A stretch of DNA of 64,000 bases from Bostrychus sinensis (GCA_020698575.1 CM036251.1:6465788-6529787), one strand, 5' to 3'. Positions 43,046 through 54,133 are shown, counted from the stretch's first letter. Notes: generated by a model not told the origin, from the letters alone. Program-made: numbers and translations.

Positions 43046-43593
43046 TGTCTTTTGGAGTCCCCTTTAAGTCCTGAAAGGCAGTGTGATGATTTAGTATTTT
43101 TTGTCAATAATAACCCACCTGCCACCTTACCCCCTTGTATGGCCCAGGTTCTTTGAGACATGGGTATTTCTCTAACTTCATCCACTGAAGGATCGGCGGT
43201 GCATCTCCAGCAAAGTACTTTGTATCGTTCCATTGTGAAATAGGGCGCCATCTTTTGCCTGATTTCCAAACTGAAGAGCAAATTCAACATGGTACGAGAA
43301 CGTTTTAATTTAGCAGGCAGAGGTTGAGAGCGACCATGAGAGTTTTATTGTCATCAGAGGACAGTATGATGGTGACTGACGAGACGAGTCATGAGTTGTC
43401 ATTTTCTGGTCGAAGGGAATCGACAGAGTCTTCAGGGTCAGAGGACGAGTGTAATATAAGAACAATTGGTTGATTTCTTAACATTTTTACTGTTCCCTTG
43501 TCCTGTATGTCATCAAAAATCCTTATCCCCATGCATTAAAGTGAAATCCAATATCAAATGCTTCTTAAATTTCCAAATGCAACACCTGTAGTG
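43046..43593. other. Unassigned stretch
   Basis: No gene or named element recognised. Confidence 0.35.
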
Positions 43594-43920
43594 CAGGGGT
43601 GTCCGAAATTTCTTCAAAGAGGGCCAGACTTGAAGATCTGCAAAGGTCCAAGAACCAACAGTCACTTCTGACTTTTTCTAGGAACTCATTGCACATTTTT
43701 CTTTTCAAAAACCTATGACAACAAAATCTAAACCCAGTTCCAACAAAATAACATCTTCTGAACATGGTGGGGTGCATATATGTACAGATAATGTAGATAA
43801 AGCTACACTGTATGAAAATGCTTGGCCATTATTAATACATTTTGTTATAGAAGCTGAGGGCCAAATGAAATCTTGACCCGGGACACAAATGGCCCCCGGG
43901 CTGCACTTTGGACAGGTCAG
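43594..43920 (+). mobile_element. hAT (CAGGGGTGTCC-type) MITE
   Basis: Starts CAGGGGTGTCCGAAATTTC. Contains AGAGGGCCAGA near the left and GGCCCCCGGGCTGCACTTTGG near the right, the layout of the CAGGGGTGTCC hAT family of vertebrates. The right terminus is degraded and no target duplication was found. Confidence 0.6.
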
Positions 43921-44176
43921 GTATGCCTTTTGGAAGAACCAGTTTGCAAAATGACACAAAGCTTCACTGGGGAAGCCATTTGAACAGAACCTGCATGAAA
44001 AACAAATAGAATATAAGCAGCTTTCAGCTTTCAGGCTTTGTATTACAATTATTAGAGATCTAGGGGTAAATGCTCTTGCCATTGAACCACAAAACCCTAT
44101 ATATCCCACACTTCACTAATACACTTCACTCTTTATCAACTATCAACCTGGATCTACACCCAAACATTTTTTTCCA

Positions 44177-44747
44177 CACTGTAAAAAAAAATCTGTAAAT
44201 TTCACGGTAAAAAATTGGCAGCTGTGGTTGCCAGAATTCTACCGTAAAAACTACAGGAGGCCTGTATTTCATTTTACAGTATAATATTATCACAAATGTT
44301 GTTTTTACAGTTTTTGACTTGAGTTATTATTTACTGTGAAATTTAAAGTTATTATCTTTTTAAAAAAATAGATTAACTGTATATATTACAGTTTGACATT
44401 TTAATCAACATTTACTGTGAAATTTAAAGTTATTATCTTTTAAAAAAAATAGATTAACTGTATATATTACAGTTTGACATTTTAATCAACATTTACTGTA
44501 AAATTTAAAGTTATTAGCTTTTAAAAAGGTGTTAAACTGTAATAAACACAGGACTCAATTATTTTAACAGTGCTATACTGTTTAAAGTACAAAAAATAAA
44601 ACTAAAAAATACAATTTTGCCTTATTTTTAATATTACAGTTGATTACCGTAACCAAAACAGTATTTTACAGATATATTGATTACGGTCTTTTACTGTTGA
44701 GATTTTACAGATTTTTACCATGAAATCTACAGATATTTTTTACAGTG
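44177..44747. mobile_element. CACTGTAAAAAA inverted-repeat MITE
   Basis: 571 bp, beginning CACTGTAAAAAAAAATCTGT and ending ACAGATATTTTTTACAGTG. It is full of TTTACAGT/ACTGTAAA words and ACCGTAAAAA blocks. An 81-bp tandem repeat sits inside (44329, 44410, 44491). CA lies on both sides, but a 2-bp match is weak evidence of target duplication. Confidence 0.75.
44329..44550. repeat. 81-bp tandem repeat inside MITE
   Basis: About 2.7 copies starting at 44329, 44410 and 44491, each opening ATTTACTGTRAAATTTAAAG. The first two are nearly identical. Confidence 0.85.
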
Positions 44748-45229
44748 CACTTTCCACATTACTGTTTTTAAGTCACTCTTTCTTCTCACAATTCCCGAAA
44801 TGTCACAGCCTGAATACAAACCACTGTTTTCTTCCTCTGTTATCCGCCTTTTCACAGCGAGCGCTCGCTTCTGAGATCAGAAATGGATCGGTGTGATTGT
44901 TATCCAGGTAAATACTATGGTCACAGTCCATTTATAACATACCTTGGCTTTTCCATTAGCGGCAGCGGCGTGTCAGGCTAACCTCAGAGCAACGTGTCCT
45001 GACAGTCAAACCCAACAAAGACGTGAACTTTTAAGAGCCTTATTTTCACATTCTGAGTTTTTAAAAGCCCCCAAAACAAAGAAATTCAGCTTTTTTGTTG
45101 AACGGTTGAAATGATTAATTCTTGACAGCAGCTTGAAAAGAATCTGCACTGCCTCAGAGAATGAGTCTCGGCAAAATAAACTCGTTTACTCTCACGTTCA
45201 GGATGGAAAAAGTTAAACTGAAAAATCTG

Positions 45230-46420
45230 AAGTTAAAAGGTAGCTGCCTGGAGAAGTGCTTTGGACCAAAATAATTAAATGCAGTTTGTTTTTTCAGATT
45301 TTGATATTGTTTTAAGTTTTGTTGGCAAATAATGGATGCAATAGTAAATAAAAAAATGGAAACATCCCCAAAAAAAAGTCCCCCAAACTGAACTTGAACA
45401 TGTATTTTTTTTTTAGTTTTTTTTGTTTACATCTTCCAACTAATAAGGATTTTAAGTTTTTCTTGACAAATAGTAGAAGTGATATAACATATGCCACTAG
45501 AAATGCATCTGAAGGACTTTTTTTTTTATTCCGAGGGCAAATACTAACTCTCTCAAATGCACTTCTGTTTTTAAAGCAATGAAAGAATGGCACTCTGTCT
45601 TTATTTCTGATAAAAACATATTTAAAATGCAGTTTAGGAGCAGCTTATCTTTAAATGAAATGTGTGTATTATTATATTTGTAGAGGTTTTATTATATGTT
45701 ATGAGGTCATCATGAAATTAAATGGATTTTAACATTATTTTGTATGAATTGTAATTGTTTTGAAATATATTTTATCTGTACTTGTCATCTGTCGCATTTA
45801 TTCATGGCAAAGATATTCATTGTACAGTAGTGTATGTTTTTGTTTTGTTTTGTTTTTGTTTTTCAATTTTTGTTTGCTTTTTTGTGGCTTAAAAAAAAAA
45901 AAAAAAAAAAAAAACTAACACACAACATTTATTGCATAATGTACCAAAAGTGTATATACTGTAAAACCAGGGATCCAAATAATAAACAATGAACAATAAT
46001 ATTACAAAAAAAGTTGAAAATCCAACACTGAACTTAAAAGAACACTGCTGGAAGATTTTCTGTGGAAGAATTTTTTTCCCTCATATTTTGACATCTTTTT
46101 AAAAAACAAATTAGGGATAAAATGCAGGAGCTGTACTGAACTTGAAAAGTCACTGCTTGAAAATGGATTCTCACAGCAACAAGATGTGATTTGGCTGTCA
46201 GTCTTTAAAGGACTGTTTATTTTGACAAATACCAGAAGCGATTATTAACAATACCTGCCAAGCCGAGGGGACTGGGGAGGAAAAGCTAAATTCTAAAGTG
46301 AAATTATTGCTAAATTCAAAATAGAAAAGCTGAAAAGGTCTTTGTACCAAAATAGTTGTGATTTACAAATTAAAAGATGCAAATTATACCTGGTTTAAAA
46401 AAAAAAAAAAGAAATAGAAA
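45230..46420. repeat. Diverged low-copy array, left part
   Basis: AT-rich DNA in which phrases recur in the same order: TTGGACCAAAAT, then TTAAAGTTC/TTTTGGCAAATA, AGTGATTATTAACAATAC, CAAAATGGAAAAG and AACTTGAAAAGTAACTGCTG. Units are visible at about 45240, 46020 and 46130, and continue at 48190-49080. Poly(A/T) tracts lie at 45400-45425 and 45891-45914. Confidence 0.5.
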
Positions 46421-46479
46421 TGTACCAAATGTGACGTAATCCAGTGGATCCATATGATTACATTGGATAGGATTTCCAT

Positions 46480-47700
46480 ATAATATATATAATGTGGGGT
46501 TTTCTGCATTGTCATGGCAAAACCGAACAAACTAAGGAATACGTCCTATTTACTTTTTTGATTAAGGTGACAAATTTGAGTTTTGAGTTTTTGGAAGTTC
46601 CAGAGGGGATGCCATGTTTTTGTTGTTTCCCAGTGTGAATATTTAAAAACATATGGGTAGTTGTTTGTTTTGTTTTTTTTGGCAAAATCTGACATTTTCT
46701 ATTAAGATGTGTTCAGATGTGTCAGGGGAATAAATGTGTACAATTTTAGGCAGATCAGTTTATCGTATGTGACAGTTACAGCGGTAAATATGGATTTCCC
46801 CACAAAATTGTATCTGTTGTTGCCACGGAAACACGGTTAGTGTTAGAGCCTAAATCCCATTGACTTTTTTGTTTGTTGTGCTGAAAAGGACATGTGTGCC
46901 AAATGTTGACCATGTATGATGAAATAATTTTTTTCTCCTGCATGAAGGATTTCTAGTGTTTTTCCATTAGAATAAAATACTGACTGCAGTCTTATTGAGT
47001 ATTTTTGCTTGCATGAACTGTATACATTTACGAGTTCGAAAAAAAAATAAAAATTGTAAAGTTTGTGGAAACCGTAAACAATTCTACAAAAACTCAGATG
47101 AATTTGACCAAATCTGAGGTCATTTGGATAAACGCTGTAGGAGGAGTTAGAAAAAGTACGACATTTACAAAAACTGCTGAGTCATGCTTTTGACATTTTT
47201 ATCCAATAGATTTTTTCTGTTGCAAGAAAGATTTGAAGTGTTTTTCCATTAGAATAAAATGGGGGGTTTCAATCATTGCCACGGCAACACCATAAAAACA
47301 ATGTCATAGGTCTCATTGACTTTTTTGACCAAGGTGACATAACAGAATTTTCTGCCAAATTTCGTACATTTCTAAAAAAGTAATTTTTTTGCGTGCCATA
47401 TAAATATTTGCTTCATGAAGCAAATATGTGAAATGAAAACTGTAAAAGATTCTACAAAAATTTGGATAACTTTTGATGCCACACTTCTCCAGATAAATTT
47501 GACCAAACTTGAGCACGTTCAGATAAACGTCCTAGGAGGAGATAGAAAAAGTATGACGTCTACAAAAACTGCTATTTTTTACTTGTCCTGTCATAATGCA
47601 TCCCTGTACCAAATTTGGTGATAATACAATGACTTTTTTTTTTTACCGTACTCCCATAGGCGCAATGTTAAAAAAAAAATTTGTGGTGGCGCTATCGCGC
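46480..47700. repeat. Dispersed repeat with GGAGGAGxTAGAAAAAGT units
   Basis: Two or three diverged units carry GTTTTTCCATTAGAATAAAA (46955, 47238), TTGCCACGGMAACAC (46818, 47276), AGGAGGAGTTAGAAAAAGTA (47139, 47533) and GACTTTTTTGACCAAGGTGAC. Near 47680 it ends with GGTGGCGCTATCGCGCCAA, a phrase shared with a known class of fish repeats of unsettled origin. Confidence 0.55.
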
Positions 47701-47925
47701 CAATTTTTATTATTTGTTAATATGGCCTATATTAATTATATTAGCTTGCCACCAACCTGAATTTTGGGCAAATTTTTGGGCAAGTTCATAAATGTTCACT
47801 GGGTGAAATTTGCGATACCGCATACAAACGAGAAAAAGAATAATATATATAATATTCCTTTCAATAACAATATAATAATATATATATATTTGGAAAGCTC
47901 GCGCACCTGTTCATGGGGGTCCTGG

Positions 47926-47953
47926 GTCACTGACGGGCTCCATCGTCAGTGAC
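47926..47953. other. Perfect 10-bp-stem hairpin
   Basis: GTCACTGACG and CGTCAGTGAC are separated by 8 bases (GGCTCCAT). There is no T-run after it, so it is not a Pol III terminator. Function unknown. Confidence 0.6.
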
Positions 47954-48189
47954 TTATGCATGGGCTTCACCCATTGAGCTACTTTAGCTCTGTACAATTA
48001 TAAATATGCATATTTCCCACCACATACCTATATGCAATGAAAGTGCACGATGCCATGAGTGTGCACGTGAGTGTTTGGTGAGTGCACATTGCTTCATGCA
48101 CTGTCAGGGCTGTTCAATCACAGCAGGTCCTACACCGTCTGTGGGGCGGGGGCCCAGGTTTAAGATGAGCTGTGACTGCATTAACACTG

Positions 48190-49090
48190 TGGAAATGGAA
48201 TTTAAAGTAGCTTTAATGGTGAATTCAAAATGGAAAAAAAATGTCCAAAGAAAATAAACTTGAACAATAACTGCTGAAAGAAAGTTTGGACCATAATGGA
48301 TTCTCAGATAAAAAGATATGATTTAAGGTTTAAAGTTTCTTTTAGCAAATCCAAGGTTGTGATAGATTATTAACAATACTTACCAAGGTGAGGAAGGTGA
48401 CTGGAAAAATGTCTAATCAAAAAGTTTTATTGCTAAATTCAAAATGGAAAGTTTAAAAAAGTCCCCAAAATTAAGGTAGAAAAATGAAAAATAACTTTGG
48501 ATCAAAACAGTTAATAAATGTGGGTTGCTGAAAAGAACATGAGCTGTCATTTAACCCTTGGTTTAGCAAAAAATAGACAACTTTAATTAGGTTTATTAGG
48601 TTTAAAGTTCTTTTGGCAAATACTAACAGCAGAAGTGAAAGATTACTGATGTGTGTGTCAAAACAGAACAAAGTTTCCTAATACTAAACTCGAAAAGTAA
48701 CTTTTTTTGGACCATAAAGGCTTCTTAAATAAAAAATGTGGTTAGGTCAGTATTAAAAAGAAAAGAAGTGATTATTAACAATCTTTGGCAAGAAGATGAG
48801 AACACTGTAAGAATGTCAAGTTACAAAAACAACAAAAATGTTTCAATTCATAATGAAAAAGTTGAACAACTGAACCCCGCATAACTGCATGAAAAATCTT
48901 AGCACCAAAATAAAAAGACGTAGGAAGCTGATAAAAACGTGTTATTAAATAACACCTGGTTTAAAAAACAAAAAAACAATTTTTTATTTTTTTTTGTTTG
49001 TAAAATAATTGGAAAAGTTTAAAACATGCCCAAACCAAACTAGAAAAGTAACTGCTGCCATGATAACCTTCAGATAAAAAGAAAGAACAG
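48190..49090. repeat. Diverged low-copy array, right part
   Basis: Continuation of 45230-46420 with units near 48240, 48470, 48680 and 48830. Shared words are TTGGACCATAATGG, TCAGATAAAAAGA, GATTATTAACAAT and AAACTAGAAAAGTAACTGCTG. Confidence 0.5.
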
Positions 49091-49203
49091 CCACATTAAC
49101 CAGGAGCTGTCACTGTTTCACACTGGGCCACAAAAAGAAAAAAGAAAAACAAACATATTGTCAATATCTTTGTGACAGTGGCGAGAGTCATTTTTGGAGA
49201 AGC

Positions 49204-49206
<3 letters not shown>

Positions 49207-49290
<84 letters not shown>
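49207..49290. repeat. (GT)42 microsatellite
   Basis: 84 uninterrupted bases of GT. The His-Thr open frames on the minus strand are products of the repeat. Confidence 0.98.
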
Positions 49291-49291
<1 letters not shown>

Positions 49292-49631
49292 TTCTTGATC
49301 AATATTCATTTAAACATTCTCAATATAGGTAGCTAAACAAAAAGTTTTATTTAAAATCGTGAGGATGGATATTTTTTATTTGAGACAATTTAAAATATTT
49401 TCTTACAATAAATACATATACTTCAGTTACTCTGCTCAGCTGTGCGGTAGCCTTCGGACATAGCAGCTGCATGCTAAAAACAATAGCAAGTTAGCATTGG
49501 TGCGAACTACGAAATAAACTTTGTTGCTTCCCGTCAAGCTGCTGGCTTGACGCCTTAAGAACGACAACTTTAACTCACAAGTCGACCAACTTACACAGCC
49601 ACGACCCCACTTCTGCAGCGACAGGTGACGC

Positions 49632-50175
49632 CAGAGGTGGGACAGGTCAGAGGTGGGACAGGTCAGAGGTGGGACAGATCAGAGGTGGGACAGGTCAGAG
49701 GTGGGACAGATCAGAGGTGGGACAGATCAGAGGTGGGACAGGTCAGAGGTGGGACAGGTCAGAGGTGGGACAGGTCAGAGGTGGGACAGATCAGAGGTGG
49801 GACACGTCAGAGGTGGGACAGATCAGAGGTGGGACAGATCAGAGGTGGGACAGGTCAGAGGTGGGACAGGTCAGAGGTGGGACAGATCAGAGGTGGGACA
49901 GGTCAGAGGTGGGACAGGTCAGAGGTGGGACAGATCAGAGGTGGGACAGGTCAGAGGTGGGACAGATCAGAGGTGGGACAGATCAGAGGTGGGACAGGTC
50001 AGAGGTGGGACAGGTCAGAGGTGGGACAGGTCAGAGGTGGGACAGATCAGAGGTGGGACACGTCAGAGGTGGGACAGATCAGAGGTGGGACAGATCAGAG
50101 GTGGGACAGGTCAGAGGTGGGACAGGTCAGAGGTGGGACAGATCAGAGGTGGGACACGTCAGAGGTGGGACAGAT
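49632..50175. repeat. 16-bp minisatellite, 34 units, higher-order period
   Basis: Head-to-tail CAGAGGTGGGACAGRT units, all exactly 16 bp. Variation is almost wholly at one dinucleotide (GG, GA or CG before TC). Units 1-16 and 17-32 carry the same order of variants, so a 256-bp block was duplicated exactly. Because 16 is not a multiple of 3 and no phase contains a stop, three frames stay open. The 172-193-residue translations are not genes. Confidence 0.97.
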
Positions 50176-50329
50176 CAGACTAGATGACAGACCCCTCTTC
50201 TTATAGAGCATGGTCTCAATCTGATTGACTAACCAGCAGAGGTGCATTAGGCTACCACTACATTTGTCCTAAAGGTATCTCTTCAAAGATGACTGGCACT
50301 GCCCCAACATAGACTTTTCAATAAATGAG

Positions 50330-50910
50330 ATGTTCTCTTTTGTTTGCGACTGTTGCACGCGGAGTAATGTAAGGTATTTAAACACTCGTGAGCTGACCCT
50401 GCGTAGTCAGAGAGTTGTCTCTTGTCTGAACCTGAGCTCATGTCTCAGATCCACCGACATCTCACTCAAAATAACCTCTACGAAAAAATTCCAGTCCAGT
50501 TTCCATCCTTTTCACAGCACAGAAATGACTTTAATCAAAATAACTCATGATCTCCTTACTGTTTCTTCTGCTTTTGACACCGTCTCCCACCAAATCCCCC
50601 TCAACCTCCTTACATCTGCTGCCATACACAATACAGCATTTTCCTGGTTCACCTCTTACCTCACAGACCGCACTCATTTTGTTCAAATCAGGAAACATAA
50701 ATCATGACCTTTCCTGTCAACAATGGCGCACCTCAGGGCTCAGTCCTGGGGCCACTACTTTTTATCATCTATGTCCTTCCTCTCGGCAATATAAGCAGAA
50801 AACACAACATTAATTTCCACTGCTATATGGATGACACCAGGCTCTACTTCTCCTCCAAGCCTACTACACCCCGAGATAGTGGGCAAATGTCTCTACTGAC
50901 CGGGCTACTG
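50330..50910 (+). pseudogene. L2-like LINE reverse-transcriptase pseudogene
   Basis: A frame from about 50480 reads FQSSFHPFHSTEMTLIKITH, DLL, then SSAFDTVSHQI, FSWFTSYLTDRTHFVQI. After a frameshift at about 50700 it reads NNGAPQGSVLGPLLFIIYVL then FHCYMDDTRLY. These are the ordered motifs of an L2/Jockey-type reverse transcriptase: QSGFRPxHSTE, D(L)SAAFDTxxH, GxPQGSVLGPxLFxxY, and the catalytic YxDD. About 15-20 residues before SSAFDTV, including part of the first catalytic block, are deleted. The usual YADD is YMDD. The copy is truncated soon after (50910). Dead retrotransposon fragment. Confidence 0.88.
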
Positions 50911-51246
50911 CTGCTAACACTGTAGCTTATAGGTATGGAAGATCTGCATTCAATTTTGGCAAAATACCAAAAACTACAGACTTCAGACCAAAGCATTGTA
51001 GTCTTTTTGGTGAATAGTAAAACTCACAGAAGCCTTGAGTCAGAACAGTGTGGCTTTGCAAAAAAAACGAGTTTACTTTGCAGATTTTTGACAGAAGCTT
51101 GTGGAAAAATAAGACCAAAAACCACAATAATTAAAATCTGTGTCCAACTTTGTTCAGATATAGAGGTTTTGACAGAGCCACGAGCCAAAGAAGTTCAGTC
51201 TTTTTGTCAAATCAATAGAGTATGGACAGAGGCTGCAGCAGAGACG
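50911..51246. other. Unassigned; 133-codon frame of doubtful meaning
   Basis: A plus-strand frame (50935-51336) is open for 133 codons but ends inside the next MITE and shows no known domain. I regard it as chance or as part of an unrecognised repeat. Confidence 0.3.
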
Positions 51247-51254
51247 GTGTCCTT

Positions 51255-51773
51255 TAGGGTGACCACCTCAAAACAAGGTGGGACAATTCCAGAAATAAAT
51301 GTTTTGATTTACAAATCTAACTTGCAACGTTACTGAGAGCTGCAAGTTGCTTCAGTTTAGGGCCTATAAAACATATGATGTGCTGTTTTTATCACAAAAA
51401 CACATTTTTACTTTACTGAGACTTTTTTTCATTGAAATTAAAAAGATGGAACAGAAAAAAATCTAAGTTCTCAGTATATTTTCAAAACAATCAAGGCCAA
51501 CACCAGCTCACAGCTCCAGGGAGAGGCATTTTCTGAAACACAGCACAGCAACACATGAACCTATCAAGATGGTGTGCTCACACATATTTATTCTACATTT
51601 TGCACAAAGAATACTGACGTGAGCTTGTTCTTCTTACCTTCAATCTCACTTTTTATAAGATGCACTGAGGACCATTGAAAAAGAGAGATATTATCTTAGT
51701 AAGTGGGACAGAGGACTAAATGGCTGTGCAGGACAACCAAAAGTAGGACAGGTGGTCACCATAGTGTTCCTAC
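51255..51773. mobile_element. Family G (TAGGGTGACC) hAT-like MITE, full copy
   Basis: Ends TAGGGTGACCACCTC and GGTGGTCACCATA. Flanks GTGTCCTT (51247-51254) and GTGTTCCT (51774-51781) match at 6 of 8 bases, consistent with a hAT duplication. Other copies lie at 28546-28783 and 57909-58330. Confidence 0.75.
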
Positions 51774-51837
51774 AAAATACGTTTCAGTCTCACTTTCAAA
51801 ATGAAAAAAGTTCAAAAGCATCAATTTTAATTATTTA

Positions 51838-53033
51838 GGCCCTGTCCCAATACTTACACTTGCTCACTTGTGCCTTCAAATGTGTGTTCACGCTGAGGGG
51901 CGCAAGTGCGTAGTGTGTCCCAATTCTCTTCAACATTTGGAACCACACTTCATCACACACTTCACTGTGCACTTAGAGTAAGTGCAGATCAGAGCGGACT
52001 TTGAAGTATGTTACCCATAATGCATTTCACTGTGATGTTTTCGAACAACGCTGCGTTTGTTTCGTAGCAACTTAGCAGTGACTGGCAAAAATGAAAAGCA
52101 ATGCAATAACAGCTCAACTAATGGAAATTTTAAATGAAAGTGCATATTCAGTGTCCAGGTAACAGCACTGTTAAAACTTTAGACATGTCTGGTCTTTCTA
52201 TGGCAAAATTATCCACTTTTCAACTGTTAGCAACTTTCAGATAAATCCAGCTGCAGTTTAGCAAACACGCTGCTAAAAGACACCGCTGTTTATTCTATTA
52301 CCATATTTTCCGCACTATAAGGCGCATCGGATTATAAGGCGCACCTTCAATGAATGGCCTATTTTAAAACTGTTTTCATACTTAGGGCGCACCGCATTAT
52401 AAGGCGCATCCACTAGATGGCGCTGCGCTAAAGGGAATGTCAATAAAACAGTCAGATAAGTCAGTCAGTCAAACTTTATTAATAGAATACAAACCAGCGT
52501 TCTTACAACTCCCTCGTTGAAAACAATGTATTTCCAACTCCATTTGTCACAGTTCAAAGCTACATGAACAGCGTTCGAGCGCTCAGTTTTCTGTCCCCTC
52601 AATGTCGCAACTCTTCTACTGAGATGGAGCAAAGGCCGCGCCTCCTTGTTCTTTTGCGGCAGGATCCATAAACATGCCTATGGCACACATGAACAGCTGG
52701 GACTGGAATTCCCCTTTACCGTTTTTACCGCTGTCACTTCGGTGACGCCCCCTGAATACGGTAGCCATAATTAACCAACATTGATCCATATATAAGGCGC
52801 ATCGGATTATAAGGCGCACTGTCGGTTTTTGAGAAAATTAAAGGCTTTTAGGTGCGCCTTATGGTGTGGAAAATATGGTAAATGTATTTATCTGGTGACT
52901 TTCATAGCCCAAGTGTCTAAGAAGCGTGGACTGTCCCAATTCTTCTTTTTACCTCCCTGCACTTCATGCACTTTCAGAAAATGCACACTTCAATAAAGTG
53001 TGCAGTGCATAGTGCAGGTATCGGGACAGGGCC
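51838..53033. mobile_element. Harbinger-like MITE, interrupted
   Basis: Ends GGCCCTGTCCCAATAC and GTATCGGGACAGGGCC are inverted repeats matching at 15 of 16 bases. TTA stands on both sides (51835-51837 and 53034-53036). The 3-bp TTA duplication and GG start are features of PIF/Harbinger elements. AGTGTGCAGTGCATAGTGCAG-type words recur subterminally. A pogo-like element splits it at 52301-52878, so its own length is about 616 bp. No transposase. Confidence 0.88.
52301..52878. mobile_element. pogo-like element, ATAAGGCGCA type (nested)
   Basis: 578 bp. Ends CCATATTTTCCGCACTATAA and TTATGGTGTGGAAAATATGG between TA (52299-52300) and TA (52879-52880), the Tc1/mariner duplication. It has several GGATTATAAGGCGCA repeats near each end. 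No clear transposase tail as in the other pogo-like copies. It interrupts the Harbinger-like MITE and is therefore younger. Confidence 0.85.
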
Positions 53034-53199
53034 TTAGACAAAGAAGTTGGTTTTGTTCAACTTGAAAATCCTGTGCAGGAAAGAACAACAAGAGCTGTCA
53101 ATCTTCTTCAAAACATCAGAGCATTTACCAGTTATGTGGCTCAGTAATTAGAGAGTGCCGAAGATATTACAGCTCCGCCCTAACTCACCGCTACATTAG

Positions 53200-54133
53200 T
53201 ATTTCAGGTTTCATAACTTAATATTAATGTATATGTACGGAAAATGTCTTCTTTTGGGGAGCTGTTACTTTGACTTTGCAGAGAGCGCTTGGATTAGGTG
53301 TCTGTCATTCCCTGCTGGCAAGAGTGGGGAATGTACAGAGCATAAAATGGCTATTCAGCACGACTATTAGCAAGATGAGGCTAACAGATAGATAAATGAG
53401 CTGATTGCTTCTTAATGTTGCCAATGTCAGAGCTGAAATGATCAGAGTCTGGTGACGGTGCATGGGCTTTAAAAACACGCAGGAGCACTTCCTGGTTTCA
53501 CGCATCTACGTAGAGCTGCGAGACCTGAGCATTTTCAGTTTTTGAGAAGGGGACGCCCTCAGCATACAGGATTACTCAAACGTGTGAATGAAACGAAACA
53601 CTACTCCAGGGATAATTTTAAGGCTGTAACATTATAGCATGGTTTAAAGCACATAAAATTAAATTAAAGCGGAACTCAGTAACTCTTCTCATTTCTTCGC
53701 TATTTTTGCCTTTCTTTTCTCTATAAAGCTCCCCCTACAGTCCGGAGTAAAGCACAATTGTAAATACTCACAGGCCCAGTTGACTCCTGTGTGACCTCTC
53801 ATCGTCTTTACTTTCCCTGTAAAATCTGTACAAAGTTTTTTTTCTGCCATTTGGCCGCTCTGGGACGACGAAAATCGAGAAATAAAGCTACCGCTAGCTT
53901 GTTGTTTTGCTAACCGGGATGTGCCGCTTTCTCGCCACACTCAAGACTTCTGTGACTCCGGGTCGACAACACTCAGACTTGCAAGTGTCACTTTCAGCCC
54001 AGAGACACCAGGGGGGGCTGCTGCACACTTTATTTACCCCACAACAACTCATTTAACCATCACACGGACTCCGAAACGGTTTATTTAAGGTAAAAAAGTT
54101 ACTGAGTTCTTCTTTAAGCAGAATAGGAGACAT
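53200..54133 (+). mobile_element. Family T1 MITE copy, interrupted
   Basis: Shares AGTATTTCAGGTTTCATAAC, TGTCTTCTTTTGGGGAGCTG, AGGAGCACTTCCTGGTTTC and CTCAGCATACAGGATTACTC with other T1 copies. The right end GCAGAATAGGAGACAT is followed by TTAA (54134-54137). The family F element at 53668-54113 is inserted in its right part. The left end is degraded. Confidence 0.7.
53668..54113. mobile_element. Family F TTAA-target MITE (nested)
   Basis: 446 bp. Ends AGCGGAACTCAGTAAC and GTTACTGAGTTCTTCT between TTAA (53664-53667) and TTAA (54114-54117). Related to 32622-32840 and the fragment at 10085-10165. The 83-codon minus-strand frame (53689-53940) has no recognised domain. Confidence 0.88.

Noticed and set aside
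43705..44109. 134-codon minus-strand frame
   Set aside because: Overlaps the CAGGGGTGTCC hAT MITE; no recognised domain.
49096..49309. His-Thr repeat open frames on the minus strand
   Set aside because: Translation of the (GT)42 microsatellite.
49625..50206. Three plus-strand open frames of 172-193 residues (RWDRSEVGQ repeats)
   Set aside because: Wholly inside a stop-free 16-bp tandem repeat; same peptide period in all three frames.
50935..51336. 133-codon plus-strand frame
   Set aside because: No domain recognised and its last part lies in the family G MITE terminal repeat.
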